From Bacteroidota bacterium (lineage in GTDB: Bacteria > Bacteroidota > Bacteroidia > 2-12-FULL-35-15): a DNA stretch of 53,587 nucleotides. The stretch spans positions 1 through 53,587 of the forward strand of contig JAOQAG010000033.1 of NCBI GenBank assembly GCA_025963715.1. Direction: 5' to 3'. A model generated the notes under the pieces. It was not told where the DNA came from. It worked only from the letters and a program-made list of their open reading frames with translations, and made no database searches. Positions within the stretch are counted from its first letter, which is position 1, and each line of letters opens with the position of its first letter. This document shows positions 7,228-18,100 of this stretch, in pieces. Both the position numbers and the translations under genes were made by a program.

Positions 7228-10200
7228 ATGATACAATTCAGTCTGGATCAACAAAGTTCAGATATGGTTCTTTACGTGGCGCAAGGCGTTAACGCATCGC
7301 AGCCATATTGGTTTGCTTACGTTTCGTTCACACCCGGAGCTCCTGTACCTCAAAACCCTACACTGTCCGACATCTGGACGAACATGGTATTGAGTCCTTC
7401 CGGCAATCCTCCCGGTGATTTTATTTTTTCTACCACAGCGCCCGCTGATCCGCAGTTCCTGCAAAATCTCGAAACTTATCTTGCAACCTGCAGAAACAAC
7501 AAAGCGATCGGGTATTATGTTTGGATCGATGATCCTGCCGCTCCGGCATTTACAAGCAACGCTATTCAAAGCATGCTTGCCTACGGATTATCCTCGGGCT
7601 TTAATCCTTCTCCCATCCTGTTTACAAACATGGGTGCGGGCAATCAAATTCTTTTCGAAAATATTTACCTGAGCATTCCAACATCATCGGGCATTGATCT
7701 GGATACTACAAATGATATTTTTTCCTTCAGCAGCCCATTCCCATGTTCCTCCTCACCTTCTCCGGGCACTTGCATTGCATTGCATGCAGAAGCAGGTGAT
7801 TCCTACATGTTTGGAATTAAACAAACCGTTTCCATGCCGCTTACCGGCGCATCGGCATTTACACTTACGTTCCCATTTACCATGACCGTTCAGGGCGGGA
7901 GCCTTCAAAACAACTTTACGACGCTCGATGTGAGCATAAAATATTTTTACCAGCAGGCTGCACCGGGTACCATGGTGATCCAAAACAGCTATCCCGTATT
8001 TGGTTTACCGGCGGATGGATCTTCCAGCGTAACATTCAGCGTGAGCCTCGATCCCTTGTACCCAACAGACAGGGTGCGCTCCTGTTTTACATTTCCCACT
8101 TCACCGCCGCTTATCTCGGGATTTACAACCGATATGGGGCACGAAATTATTTTAACACCCGATGGAACAACCAGTGGATTGGTATTTACGCCGGAGATCA
8201 CCTGGTCCACCATTGATAACAAACAAATTGCAAGCTACTGCCTTGCACCAAAAGGCAATTTTTACATGAGCCTTGCAGCAGGCGATACCAGCGTTACTCC
8301 AAAGCTGATCTGCGGAATGTCGGCAACAGAAGGACTGGGCTTTGTTCCTGCAGGCAATGGATATGTGGGAGATACACTCGTTTTTTATCCGGATAACAAT
8401 GCGTATTCACCGGTATATCCGCTTCCGGCAAGCAATGGAACCACGCCGCCAGTGCCAGCTGCAAACCTGCTTTCAAATACCTATACTACATCGTGGGCAA
8501 ATATTTTAACAACTGCCACACCGCTTGCAAAAAATAATTATTACTATTCACAACCGCCTTCTTCCTCGCTTTATGCAACAGGCACGAGCGGTCAGGCGGC
8601 TTCATTCCTGTGGTTTTTTGAGCCGCCTTCGGTTGATCTTTCTTCGGGCCTTGCTAATTTTTGTTTCCCGGTAGTGCCGTATTCCACTATCTATCCAAAT
8701 ACCGATCCTGATGAATTTTTCATTACGGATTTTCCGCAATTTGAGAACCAGGTATTGTTCCCTACACGCAAAAGCCTGCTCTCCACTTCATCCGGCAAAG
8801 GGCTGCAGAAAAAAAACACAACGCCTCCTTTACTTACGGGAGCCAGGAATCTGAAAGGAACACTGCCTCCGGTAACAACTCCGACCCTTGCCACAACTCC
8901 GCAAGGCCTGCTTGCAACGGTGGGTACTAACGGCGAATACCAAACGGTACAGCTGGCAAGTAACAACGATAATGGGCTGAGCTGTACATTACAGCTCGAA
9001 AATGTACCGCCCCTGCTGACGGATGCATTGCAAACCAACCAGCTTTTTATGGTGGCAACATCAGCAGCCAACATCGGTACATTATGGTCGCCCAACTCAC
9101 CGCCACCCAATAACACAGAGCCTTCCGGGCCTGGCTTCGAAAATTTCATGTCGATCGCCCAATGGCCGTTTGTGCTGAATGTTGGCCAAAATTGTTCCTA
9201 CGGGAATTACTCGAATGTGCTGATCTTTAAATTTTGTCCGGGTAAGCTGATAGACATGATGACACATCCGGAGCAGTGGACACAATCAACTGATTTTATC
9301 AATACAGGTGAAGTACAGGCTGCGGCTGGCTGGTTGCAAAATTATGTAAACAACGCTGTTGCCCGTTACCAGCAGGATAAAGCCAACAACGTTAAAAACA
9401 GCTTTTACGAAAATTTTAACACAATTGTAAATGATGCTACCTGGAATGGCATCCTTTGCCTGAAAGTCGACATCAGCCTTACCAGCTTTCCACCTGAATT
9501 AAAAGGGCTTTTGGCAGGTATCGATCTTTCAAAATTCAATGCGCACCATTTTGGGATCAACATCAATCATGTAACCAGCACAGGCGGCCTGGCTATGCAG
9601 CCTCACAGCTCCATGTTCGGCCTCATCGATTATGAAGATCCTGCGTATATAGCACAGCAGCAGCAAAATCCGGGCTCCACCGATCCCGTGCAGCCGCAGC
9701 CGGGTGTATATAATTTTAAAGTGCTCAAGCTGGAAGTGCTTTTTGAGAATACACAGATCGCTGATTTTTCGAGCAGTGTGCAGGTAACCATGAATAATCT
9801 TTTCGGTGATAACGTATCACTGGCAGCGCTTCCGGATGGCTCGGCTTCCTATAACTCCGTTGTGCTCAATGGTACTTACCAGGATCATAACAATACGCCG
9901 GTATATGTGTTCGACTCTACGATCGATAATCCTTTTATGACCGGCGGAAACATACTTACGGAAGTAGAAATGGTGAAAGTGCAGTTTGATACGATCATAA
10001 AACAAAACAGCGATCCGAACATGGTGTATTCCCGTTTTTCGCTTTGGGGATACATGCATTTTGCACAGTTGCCAGCTTCCGTGGATCTTTTTTCATTTGG
10101 CGATAACGGTACTTCACTTGACCAGGGGCTTTATTTTTCCAACCTGTACATCGACATGAGTTTTGATATCCAAACGCCTTCTGCAAAAACAATGGTCTTT

Positions 10201-10887
10201 GATCCTCTGCAGATTGCTTTTGATGTGCAGCAAAGCACTCCGCGCCCCGACGGGCTGTATTCTGTTTTTCCGCTTACGCTGACAGGCTTTGTAACCGGTG
10301 ACAATACAAAAACACCTGCATCGATGAATTACCTTACGGTGAATTTACCACAGGTAAGTGCATCTGCCCTGGGCAATAGCTGGAACGGGCTTGTATTTAA
10401 CCTCAACCTGGGTACACCGGGCGCATTGGCAAGCAGTGCAGGATTTTCCTCATCTTTCCTGATGGCATGGGCGCCAAACAGTACTGGCACTAACACATTT
10501 AAAGTGTTTGCGGGCATTCAGCTCCCGGGCACTGCAGGTGTTGGCAACATGATGGGAATCCAGGGTGTGCTGAAACTCGCGATCGATAGCGTTCAATTGC
10601 AATATTCTACAGGCACTCAAACGCAGCCCGCTTCTCCTCCGGGATATTTACTGATGCTGAATAACATTGCGCTTAAATTCCTTGGTATTCTTCAGTTTCC
10701 GCCATCGGGCAGCACCAATTGCTACATATTTGGGTCGCCTTCCAATACGGGGCAGGCCAATGATTTAGCCTGGTACGCCGTGTATGTGGGGCCAAACGGG
10801 CCAACGGGCGCAGGAACGGGAACACAATCACTGAAAACGGCAAAAGCTGTGAAGCCAATGAAAATAACAAAAAAGCTGGCAAAATAA
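7228..10887 (+). CDS. Large (1219-residue) beta-rich protein of unknown function
   Basis: The start is six bases after the previous stop, in an operon. No signal peptide, membrane segment or known catalytic motif is visible. The sequence is dominated by predicted beta strands with many Pro, Gly, Ser and Thr. A possible hinge lies at about residues 520-560 (basic, RKSLLSTSSGKGLQKKN). A more helical stretch at about 705-745 (AAGWLQNYVNNAVARYQQDK) is followed by a C-terminal half with motifs such as SLWGYMHFAQLP. It ends in a short basic tail (KTAKAVKPMKITKKLAK). Compositional likeness to the 3477-residue protein suggests that both belong to one assembly. I cannot assign a family. Confidence 0.8.
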   Translation: MIQFSLDQQSSDMVLYVAQGVNASQPYWFAYVSFTPGAPVPQNPTLSDIWTNMVLSPSGNPPGDFIFSTTAPADPQFLQNLETYLATCRNNKAIGYYVWIDDPAAPAFTSNAIQSMLAYGLSSGFNPSPILFTNMGAGNQILFENIYLSIPTSSGIDLDTTNDIFSFSSPFPCSSSPSPGTCIALHAEAGDSYMFGIKQTVSMPLTGASAFTLTFPFTMTVQGGSLQNNFTTLDVSIKYFYQQAAPGTMVIQNSYPVFGLPADGSSSVTFSVSLDPLYPTDRVRSCFTFPTSPPLISGFTTDMGHEIILTPDGTTSGLVFTPEITWSTIDNKQIASYCLAPKGNFYMSLAAGDTSVTPKLICGMSATEGLGFVPAGNGYVGDTLVFYPDNNAYSPVYPLPASNGTTPPVPAANLLSNTYTTSWANILTTATPLAKNNYYYSQPPSSSLYATGTSGQAASFLWFFEPPSVDLSSGLANFCFPVVPYSTIYPNTDPDEFFITDFPQFENQVLFPTRKSLLSTSSGKGLQKKNTTPPLLTGARNLKGTLPPVTTPTLATTPQGLLATVGTNGEYQTVQLASNNDNGLSCTLQLENVPPLLTDALQTNQLFMVATSAANIGTLWSPNSPPPNNTEPSGPGFENFMSIAQWPFVLNVGQNCSYGNYSNVLIFKFCPGKLIDMMTHPEQWTQSTDFINTGEVQAAAGWLQNYVNNAVARYQQDKANNVKNSFYENFNTIVNDATWNGILCLKVDISLTSFPPELKGLLAGIDLSKFNAHHFGININHVTSTGGLAMQPHSSMFGLIDYEDPAYIAQQQQNPGSTDPVQPQPGVYNFKVLKLEVLFENTQIADFSSSVQVTMNNLFGDNVSLAALPDGSASYNSVVLNGTYQDHNNTPVYVFDSTIDNPFMTGGNILTEVEMVKVQFDTIIKQNSDPNMVYSRFSLWGYMHFAQLPASVDLFSFGDNGTSLDQGLYFSNLYIDMSFDIQTPSAKTMVFDPLQIAFDVQQSTPRPDGLYSVFPLTLTGFVTGDNTKTPASMNYLTVNLPQVSASALGNSWNGLVFNLNLGTPGALASSAGFSSSFLMAWAPNSTGTNTFKVFAGIQLPGTAGVGNMMGIQGVLKLAIDSVQLQYSTGTQTQPASPPGYLLMLNNIALKFLGILQFPPSGSTNCYIFGSPSNTGQANDLAWYAVYVGPNGPTGAGTGTQSLKTAKAVKPMKITKKLAK

Positions 10888-10934
10888 ACCAAACTATAAA
10901 TAACACACTCATCGCTATACACTAAACCACTAAC

Positions 10935-12143
10935 ATGAGCATTAAGAAATCAACATTCATTTTTATACTGACAGCGATATTATGCCTGCCTTCATTACGG
11001 ATACAAGCGCAACAGTCTTCTCTGACGATCCATCAGCTGGGGCTGGCGGATGGGGATGCCGGATTGTATGTGATCATGGATACAACAGTGGCTGCGGGTT
11101 TTGCTCCCTCCCACAGGGATACAACGGTAATACTGATTGATGCGCAACGTGATTATTGTTCTGTACCACTGTTCAAATACGTGGATAGTATTTTACGCTG
11201 GTTGCACCGTCCCATATTGGATTATGTGGTGCTGTCGCATGTGCACATTGATCATTATGGAAGCATGGTGGCACTGATGGATTCATTAAGGATCCACCGC
11301 GATTCTGTAACAAAGGTCTTCGACAGGTTTGGCCTTATCGGTGCCCGATATCCTTATGTTTACACGGCTAAGCTTAGTAAATCAGCAGTGGCATATAAAA
11401 ATTATATGCAACAAAAAAGTGTTGCAGGGCGGTTTGCCTGGGGAAGTATACAGCCCGACAGTAATTTGCTGGTGGATAAACACCTGACGAACTTTTCCAT
11501 TACCTGTCTTTCTGCAAACGGCAGGTGTATGAACAATACCGGGCACGATAGCATTTTTATTCCTAAGAATGCTACGGGGAAGTATGAAATTAAGGCATCT
11601 AAGAATGAAAATGACCTTTCCTATTCTTTCCTGCTGACTTTTGGTGCTTTTAATTATTACACCGGCGGCGACCTTGGCGGCGGTGGCGGCGGTTATGCAA
11701 ATGGCGAAACACCGATCGTTCAATATCTGCATGGAGCAAAGCCTGCAGGTTTTCATGTTTGCGCGTTTAAAGTAGATCATCACGGCAGTGAGTATAGCAC
11801 CAACGACAGTCTTGTAGCGCTTATGAACCCTACGCTTGCTATTGTACCTGCTGCGCTCCGTTCTTTTAACGGAACAACACTGCCAACCAATACAGCTATC
11901 AGTAAACTAAGAACAGCAAACGATTCTATCCGTTATACATTTATTCCATCTAACCCCGGTGTTAATGTAAACAATTGGAAACTTGCGTACCTGCAGGATG
12001 TGGTGCTTTCCATTACAGGAGTCCCGGCAAACGGAGCAAATGTAACCATGAACGTTTCGCGCCGCCGCAGGAGTAAAAACAGCCGCAGACTGGACGGCAC
12101 TGTTGTAAATGAAGTGATCACCTGTACAAAAACACACAATTAA
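10935..12143 (+). CDS. Secreted metallo-beta-lactamase-fold hydrolase (ComEC-like)
   Basis: 402 residues with a Sec signal peptide (about 1-25, ...LRIQAQ). The metal-binding motif HxHxDH is present as H102, H104, D106, H107 (LSHVHIDHYGS). Later come TGGDLG with a likely metal ligand D246, and DHHGS at 281-285. The TGD(L) and DHHGS pair is characteristic of the ComEC/Rec2 subgroup, whose known members are often nucleases or phosphodiesterases. Unusual points are a run of seven Gly (247-253 with the preceding motif) and a very basic patch near the C-terminus (SRRRRSKNSRR). It sits between the 1219- and 3477-residue genes, with gaps of 47 and 9 bases, so it is probably co-expressed. Substrate unknown; extracytoplasmic action inferred from the signal peptide. 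Confidence 0.85.
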   Translation: MSIKKSTFIFILTAILCLPSLRIQAQQSSLTIHQLGLADGDAGLYVIMDTTVAAGFAPSHRDTTVILIDAQRDYCSVPLFKYVDSILRWLHRPILDYVVLSHVHIDHYGSMVALMDSLRIHRDSVTKVFDRFGLIGARYPYVYTAKLSKSAVAYKNYMQQKSVAGRFAWGSIQPDSNLLVDKHLTNFSITCLSANGRCMNNTGHDSIFIPKNATGKYEIKASKNENDLSYSFLLTFGAFNYYTGGDLGGGGGGYANGETPIVQYLHGAKPAGFHVCAFKVDHHGSEYSTNDSLVALMNPTLAIVPAALRSFNGTTLPTNTAISKLRTANDSIRYTFIPSNPGVNVNNWKLAYLQDVVLSITGVPANGANVTMNVSRRRRSKNSRRLDGTVVNEVITCTKTHN

Positions 12144-12152
12144 TATTCAGCT

Positions 12153-15100
12153 ATGGCTAACCAATCCCTTTCCGATTTAACCACGCAGCTTCAAAACGCC
12201 GCATCAGGAAATGCCAATAACCTCGTTTTTAGTAAAACAACCATCGCCGGCAGTTTTAATTACCAGGCGGTTTTGGCATTGGTTGGCCAGCCTTCTTTTA
12301 CTGTAAGTGTTCCTTCTCCAACAACCGGCATCAGCTACAATGCGGGTACACAAACGATGACGGTGAGCGGCACCTGCAATTTTTACGGATTGGGAAACGC
12401 CGCTGTAACCATAACCATGACGGGTGCGGATGTGCCTTCTGCCAATTGCCTGCTGAATACTACATTTGCAAGCTTACCGCTTTCTACATTAGCAACGTAT
12501 AATTTAATTCCTTCAAGCACCGTAAGTAATGCTGCACTAACGCTGTTTCCTCCATTCAATAATGTATCACTGGCAATTGCCGCACCTACAACGGTTGCGG
12601 GCAATGTAGGCACTTATACGCTGACTGTTGGCGGAAACCCGTCTGCAACACCTATCCCGCTGATAGCTGTATTGGGTTTATCACTTAGCAGCCCGGGACT
12701 TTTGTTTGTGCGCAATGCAACCAAAAACGGGTTGGTCACCTCCGCGCTTACCATCTATGGAAATGTAAATTTGGGTTCCATGCAGGTGGCGGTAAGCCTC
12801 CAGGCGCCTGTAAGCTTTGGCACGCAGCCAAATATCTGGACACTGAACATTGCATCCGGACAAGGTACACAAGCCTTAAGCCTCGAAAACCTGATCCAGG
12901 TATTGGCGGGTGGCAACCCGTTTACGCTTTTACCAGCGAGCTTTAGCGGTATGGGCGGTTTTGCATTATTAACGCTGACGGTAAAATTTGATTTTACCGT
13001 GCCTTTATCGCCGATTGTAAGCAGCATATTTGTAAACATTGGCACCGGCAACCAGGACTGGCCGGTGGTATCAACGCCAGTGCCGCTTACCATCACCGAT
13101 GCAGGCGTTTCCATTACCGTAACCAGTCCTTTTGATAAAGCTGCAGCTGATACGCAGGTGTTTATTTACGGCGGCTTTATTATTAACAAAGGCGGCTCTA
13201 CACAAGTTATACTGGATGCCAACGCAATGCTGGATGTTCCGAGCGGCGACTGGGTCTTTAACATCAGCGGCAATTTACAGACAAACGGATTTACGCAATT
13301 GTTTGGAGCGCTGCCGCTGATCAGCGGACAAACAACACCGCCGGACATGCCAAACGGCATGACCATGACCACGATCACCCTCAATTATTTAACAATTGGC
13401 TACAATGCTTCGGCATCCTCCAATTCCCTGTCGCAGATCGCATTCAGCATCGACAGCAACAATCTTTCTTTTCCGATCATCCCAAATGTTGCTGCAACAA
13501 ATCCGTATGCTGCGTTTAATATCTCGAACCCTACATCGGGTAATTTCCAATTAACAGGCACTGCGGGTGGAACATTGCAGATCGGGGACATTGCATTCGC
13601 TCTTTCTGCTTCCAAGCCTGCAGTCAGCGGTGGCTGGACGTTTGCGGGAACACTGGAAGCGGGCAATACGATTGACCTGCAGGATCTTGTGAATGCATTT
13701 ATGACCGGCACCATCGGGGTAGCGCTGCCATCCTGGATCACAGCGGCATTACCTACGATTACAGCGCTGGATTTTTCGATCACCACACCACCGGCTTCCA
13801 ATCCAACGGGAGCAAATTCGTATTCCATTTCGGGTGCTGCTACCTGGGGAACGCTTACGCTTGGCCTGATCCAGGCTACCGACATTGAAGCAACGGTAAC
13901 TGCAACATACGATGCGGTAGCAAAAGCATTTTCGGGCTCCATTGTGGGTACTACCGCGCTTTGCTACACGGGCAGCACCGCTCCGCTGATCAACATCCAG
14001 ATCGGTTATACATTTGCACCGGGCAACAATGATATTTTATTAATGATCGACGGGATCATTTGTAACTACAATACCTCCACCAATATTATCACGATCAGCT
14101 TCAGCAACACATCGCTGGGTAAAATTATCAGCAACCTGATGAGCACCGTGGAACCGGGCTTCCAGCTTTCGTTCCCATGGACGTTCCTGAACGACATTGA
14201 TCTTTCGGGATTGTCGATGACGATCAACATGGACCCTAATTCGCCAAACAAGGGGATCTCACTGACGTACAGCTCTTCCATTGATTTAGGCTTTTTGAAA
14301 ATCAACAGCTTTACCATCGCTAAAAAAGATGGCAGCGATGTTACATTGGCCATCGACGGATCCTTCCTCGGATTATCCACGAGCGATCCTGCCAGTCAGT
14401 TTGCACAGCCGCAATCACTGAAACAATTACCGGCGGTTCCGGGACAGGGCAATTCGCTTTTCCAGTTGAATTTACTGGCTATGGGACAGCATGTGGCCAT
14501 CCAGAATGCGAGCAGCTTTCAGCATGTGAACGATGTGATCACTGCACTGGGGAATATCCAACCGGCAACCGGCAACAATATTCCGCTACAGGCGAACAGC
14601 AACCCGGGCTACGATCCCAATTCCAGCTGGCTGATCGCCACTAATTTTGGCATTTTACAAATTCCGAACACCAGCGATTATTCAATTGCAGCAAGTGTGG
14701 TGTTCAATGATCCTAATATTTACGGCTTGCAGCTGACTTTATCGGGCGACCGTATGAAATTCCTGGCCGGGCTTTCATTTGAGATCATGTATAAGAAAAT
14801 CTCGGATACGGTAGGCCTTTACCAGATCGATTTTACATTGCCTGCTGCAGTGCGCAACCTTAGCTTTGGCGAGTTCAACGTTGTGATCCCTTCGTTTGGC
14901 CTGCAAATTTATACCAACGGCGATTTCCTTGTAGACATCGGATTCCCGTACAACCTCGATTTTTCGCGCTCTTTCACTGTAAGCGCTATTATCTGGGTAG
15001 GCCCGATCCCGGTGCCGGTGCTTGGTTCGGCCGGTTTTTATTTCGGCAAGCTCAGCAGTGCCACTTGTCCGCAGGTACCGCAATCCACCAAAGGAACATT

Positions 15101-18100
15101 CAACCCCGTTATTGTATTCGGGATCGGCATGCAGATCGGATTGGGCTATACCGCCGATTACGGCATTCTTTCCGTAGGGTTCAGCCTTACCGTGTTGGGA
15201 ATCCTCGAGGGGATCATTGCAACCTGGCAGCCGTATGCACCGGCAGCAGGCGATCCAACCGATGCAGACATCAGCACTTCGCATTATTACTGGATCAAAG
15301 GAACGGTAGGCATCATGGGTAAAATGTGGGGCAGCATTGATTTTGCGATCATCAAGGCAACGCTCGACATTACTATTTATGCAACAGTATCCACCACGTA
15401 CGAATCGTACAAGCCAATGCCATTCTCGTTTACGCTCAGCGTAAGCGTAACGCTTTCTGTAAAGATCAACCTGGGACTGTTCTCGATCACCATTCATTTT
15501 TCGTTCAGCATTACACTTCACGAAAGCCTTACCGTGGGGAGCGATCATTCCAGCGAAGCACCATGGTACGATGGCGCTCCTGCACAATTGCAGCAAAAAC
15601 GCAGCCTGAAAATGTTTGCTGCGGCAGCATTCGAGCCGCTGGTGCTGCAATCCACAAAATTAACAACGCCAACGGAGCTGAATGTTTATTTTATTCCGCA
15701 TCTGACAATTACCGGCAACGAGGCTGGCACACTTCAACAGCAGGCGGCACAATACATTGCAATGCTGTATATGGATACAATTCCTGCAGGCGCAACACCA
15801 ACAGGAAGCACGTCTTTTGAAATATTATCCCTTGCTGTTTTCAACTGGGTAACAAGCTCATCTGTTCAGGGCGCAGCAAACATTTCGGCGGCGCAGCTGC
15901 AAAGCTTGTACGATCAGCTGAGCAACGGCACGGCACCTATGAGCGCGGGCGATATTACCACTTTCCTGGAAGCAAATTTCATCCTCAACATCCAGGTGCC
16001 TGATACCAGCAAGGCTGGAGCGCTGGATGTAACGGTATTCCCGGCAATCCCTTCGCTGCAGCTTTCCACACCGCTTTATAACGGGCAACCGGCTGTGAAT
16101 GTGGATTTCTCAACGTTTACGCAATGCGACAGTGACTATGTATCATCGGTGCAAACGTATTTTTCACAAATGGCGATGCAGTCGACGGTGCCACCAACAG
16201 GCGCGCCAAAAGCCCAGGCTGCTGCCGGTCCGGAGGTTTCCGTTGGCACCATTGTGTACCAGGATTATTTTATGCTGATCGCACGGCAGCTTGTAAAAGC
16301 AGCGATAGATGCCATGGATGATTACAAGTATACACCTGCAAACAATGATTCATTAGCATCCATTGTTACTGCATTCAATAACATGTCGGCAGTTGGCAGC
16401 GCAACAAACGATCTTACCATTGCTGCGCTGGTTAGTGCAAACAGCGGCACACTGCTTGGCAACGATGTAACGCTGCAGGTTTATGGAGTGCAATATGCTG
16501 TGATCACAGGCGATACATTGTTATCCATTGCCGTACAATTTGGCTTGCCGGTTTCACAGCTGGTACTGCAAAATCTGGCAACAGCTTCATTACTTACTGC
16601 GGGTGTTACATTAACATACAACACTACATCGTACGCAACAAAAGCAAACGATACGTTTACAACGGTAGCAACTGCATTTGGTGTTTCGCTTACCACGCTT
16701 GCCACTACCGGCTGCTCGATGAACACCCAGGCGGGCTTATTGAATGCAGGCATCAGCATTACAGCTGGTACCAGCAAATACGTTACTGCACCCGGCGATA
16801 CTCTTGCATCCATTGCACAGGCAAATAAAATAACGGTTTCTGCACTTGCGCTTGCAAACACTACTGTTGCGCAATTGCTTGCACCATCCATTGCGGTGTT
16901 CTGCAACGGGTCGGTATATGTTACACAACCGGCAGATACGCTGGCAAGCGTAGCCCTGCGTTTTGGAACGGATGCAGGAACGATGACGGCTACTGTAAAT
17001 ACTGTTTTCTCAAACCCAACATTACTGGCCGCGGGAGCAAACGTGCTCATCGCAGGAGCACGCTACCAGGTGCAGGCAACAGATACGCTCGGCAGCATCC
17101 AGACCGTTTACAATGGAATGATGCCGGTTAGCCCGGTTGCCATGCTGTTGCAAAACCGTTTTCTTCCGGGGCTGATCCTTGCCAATGTGCAGATCACGAT
17201 TGGACAAGCAAATTACACAACGGTAGCCGGTGATACGCTGAGCAGCATTATCAATAATTTTCCGGGAGTAGATATAAACACACTTGCAGCGGCAATGCAA
17301 AGCATTCCCAACTTATTGCGGGCACAATCGTTTTTCTACATCCCGCCGATGAGCTACACAACGGCTGCAGCAAATACAACGGATACATTCCAGACAATTG
17401 CTTCCCGGTTTCAGACACAACCGGCATTGCTGGGATCGGTGCCTACAAACCAGGTGGCAACGGGCACCACCAATTCCACTGCAAGCCCGGTGTTTGCAAG
17501 CACGGCAAACGTACTGATCCCAAATTTACAAACGATCAGCATTTCATTATTATCAGCGCAAGTTAGCACAGGTACCTCCATTGTACAATCTTCCGGAATG
17601 GTATCCCGTTACCTGATGCACGGCTTGCGCTTACCGGTGAACTCGCACATTACATTTGCCGCCGGAGCTGCTCCATGCGGTACGGCACCGGATTGTGCAT
17701 TGTACAACCTTACGGGGCAGCAATTTACGCTGCCGGTATTCACAAAAGATGATTATGTAATCTCGCTTACCAATCCTGCACCAAGCAACAGCATTTATTT
17801 TAACGGGGTGCCTATGGCTTCAACGCTTACGGTAACGCTCCAAAATGCAGATCCAACAGAAACAATGATTGCTTCTGTGCTGCAATTTGCACAAACCACG
17901 GGTGTATTGCCACAGATAGCCAGCCTGGTGGAGTACCCGCCTTATGCCGAAACTGCTGCAAATTTTACATTCCGCGCTTCTGTGCCATGGCAGACTGGCG
18001 CAACGCTCACATTACCAACAGGTGGACAGGTTCCGCAAAGTGTGATGCCGGAGATCTGGTCGTTCCCTCCGGGACTGATCCAATCAGTAAATGCGGGCAA

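Noticed and set aside
14775-15650. 291-codon minus-strand frame opposite the giant gene, and other antisense frames in 12-22 kb
   Set aside because: The plus-strand frame has coherent domains over 3477 codons; the antisense frames show only biased Arg/His/Cys-rich sequence without motifs.
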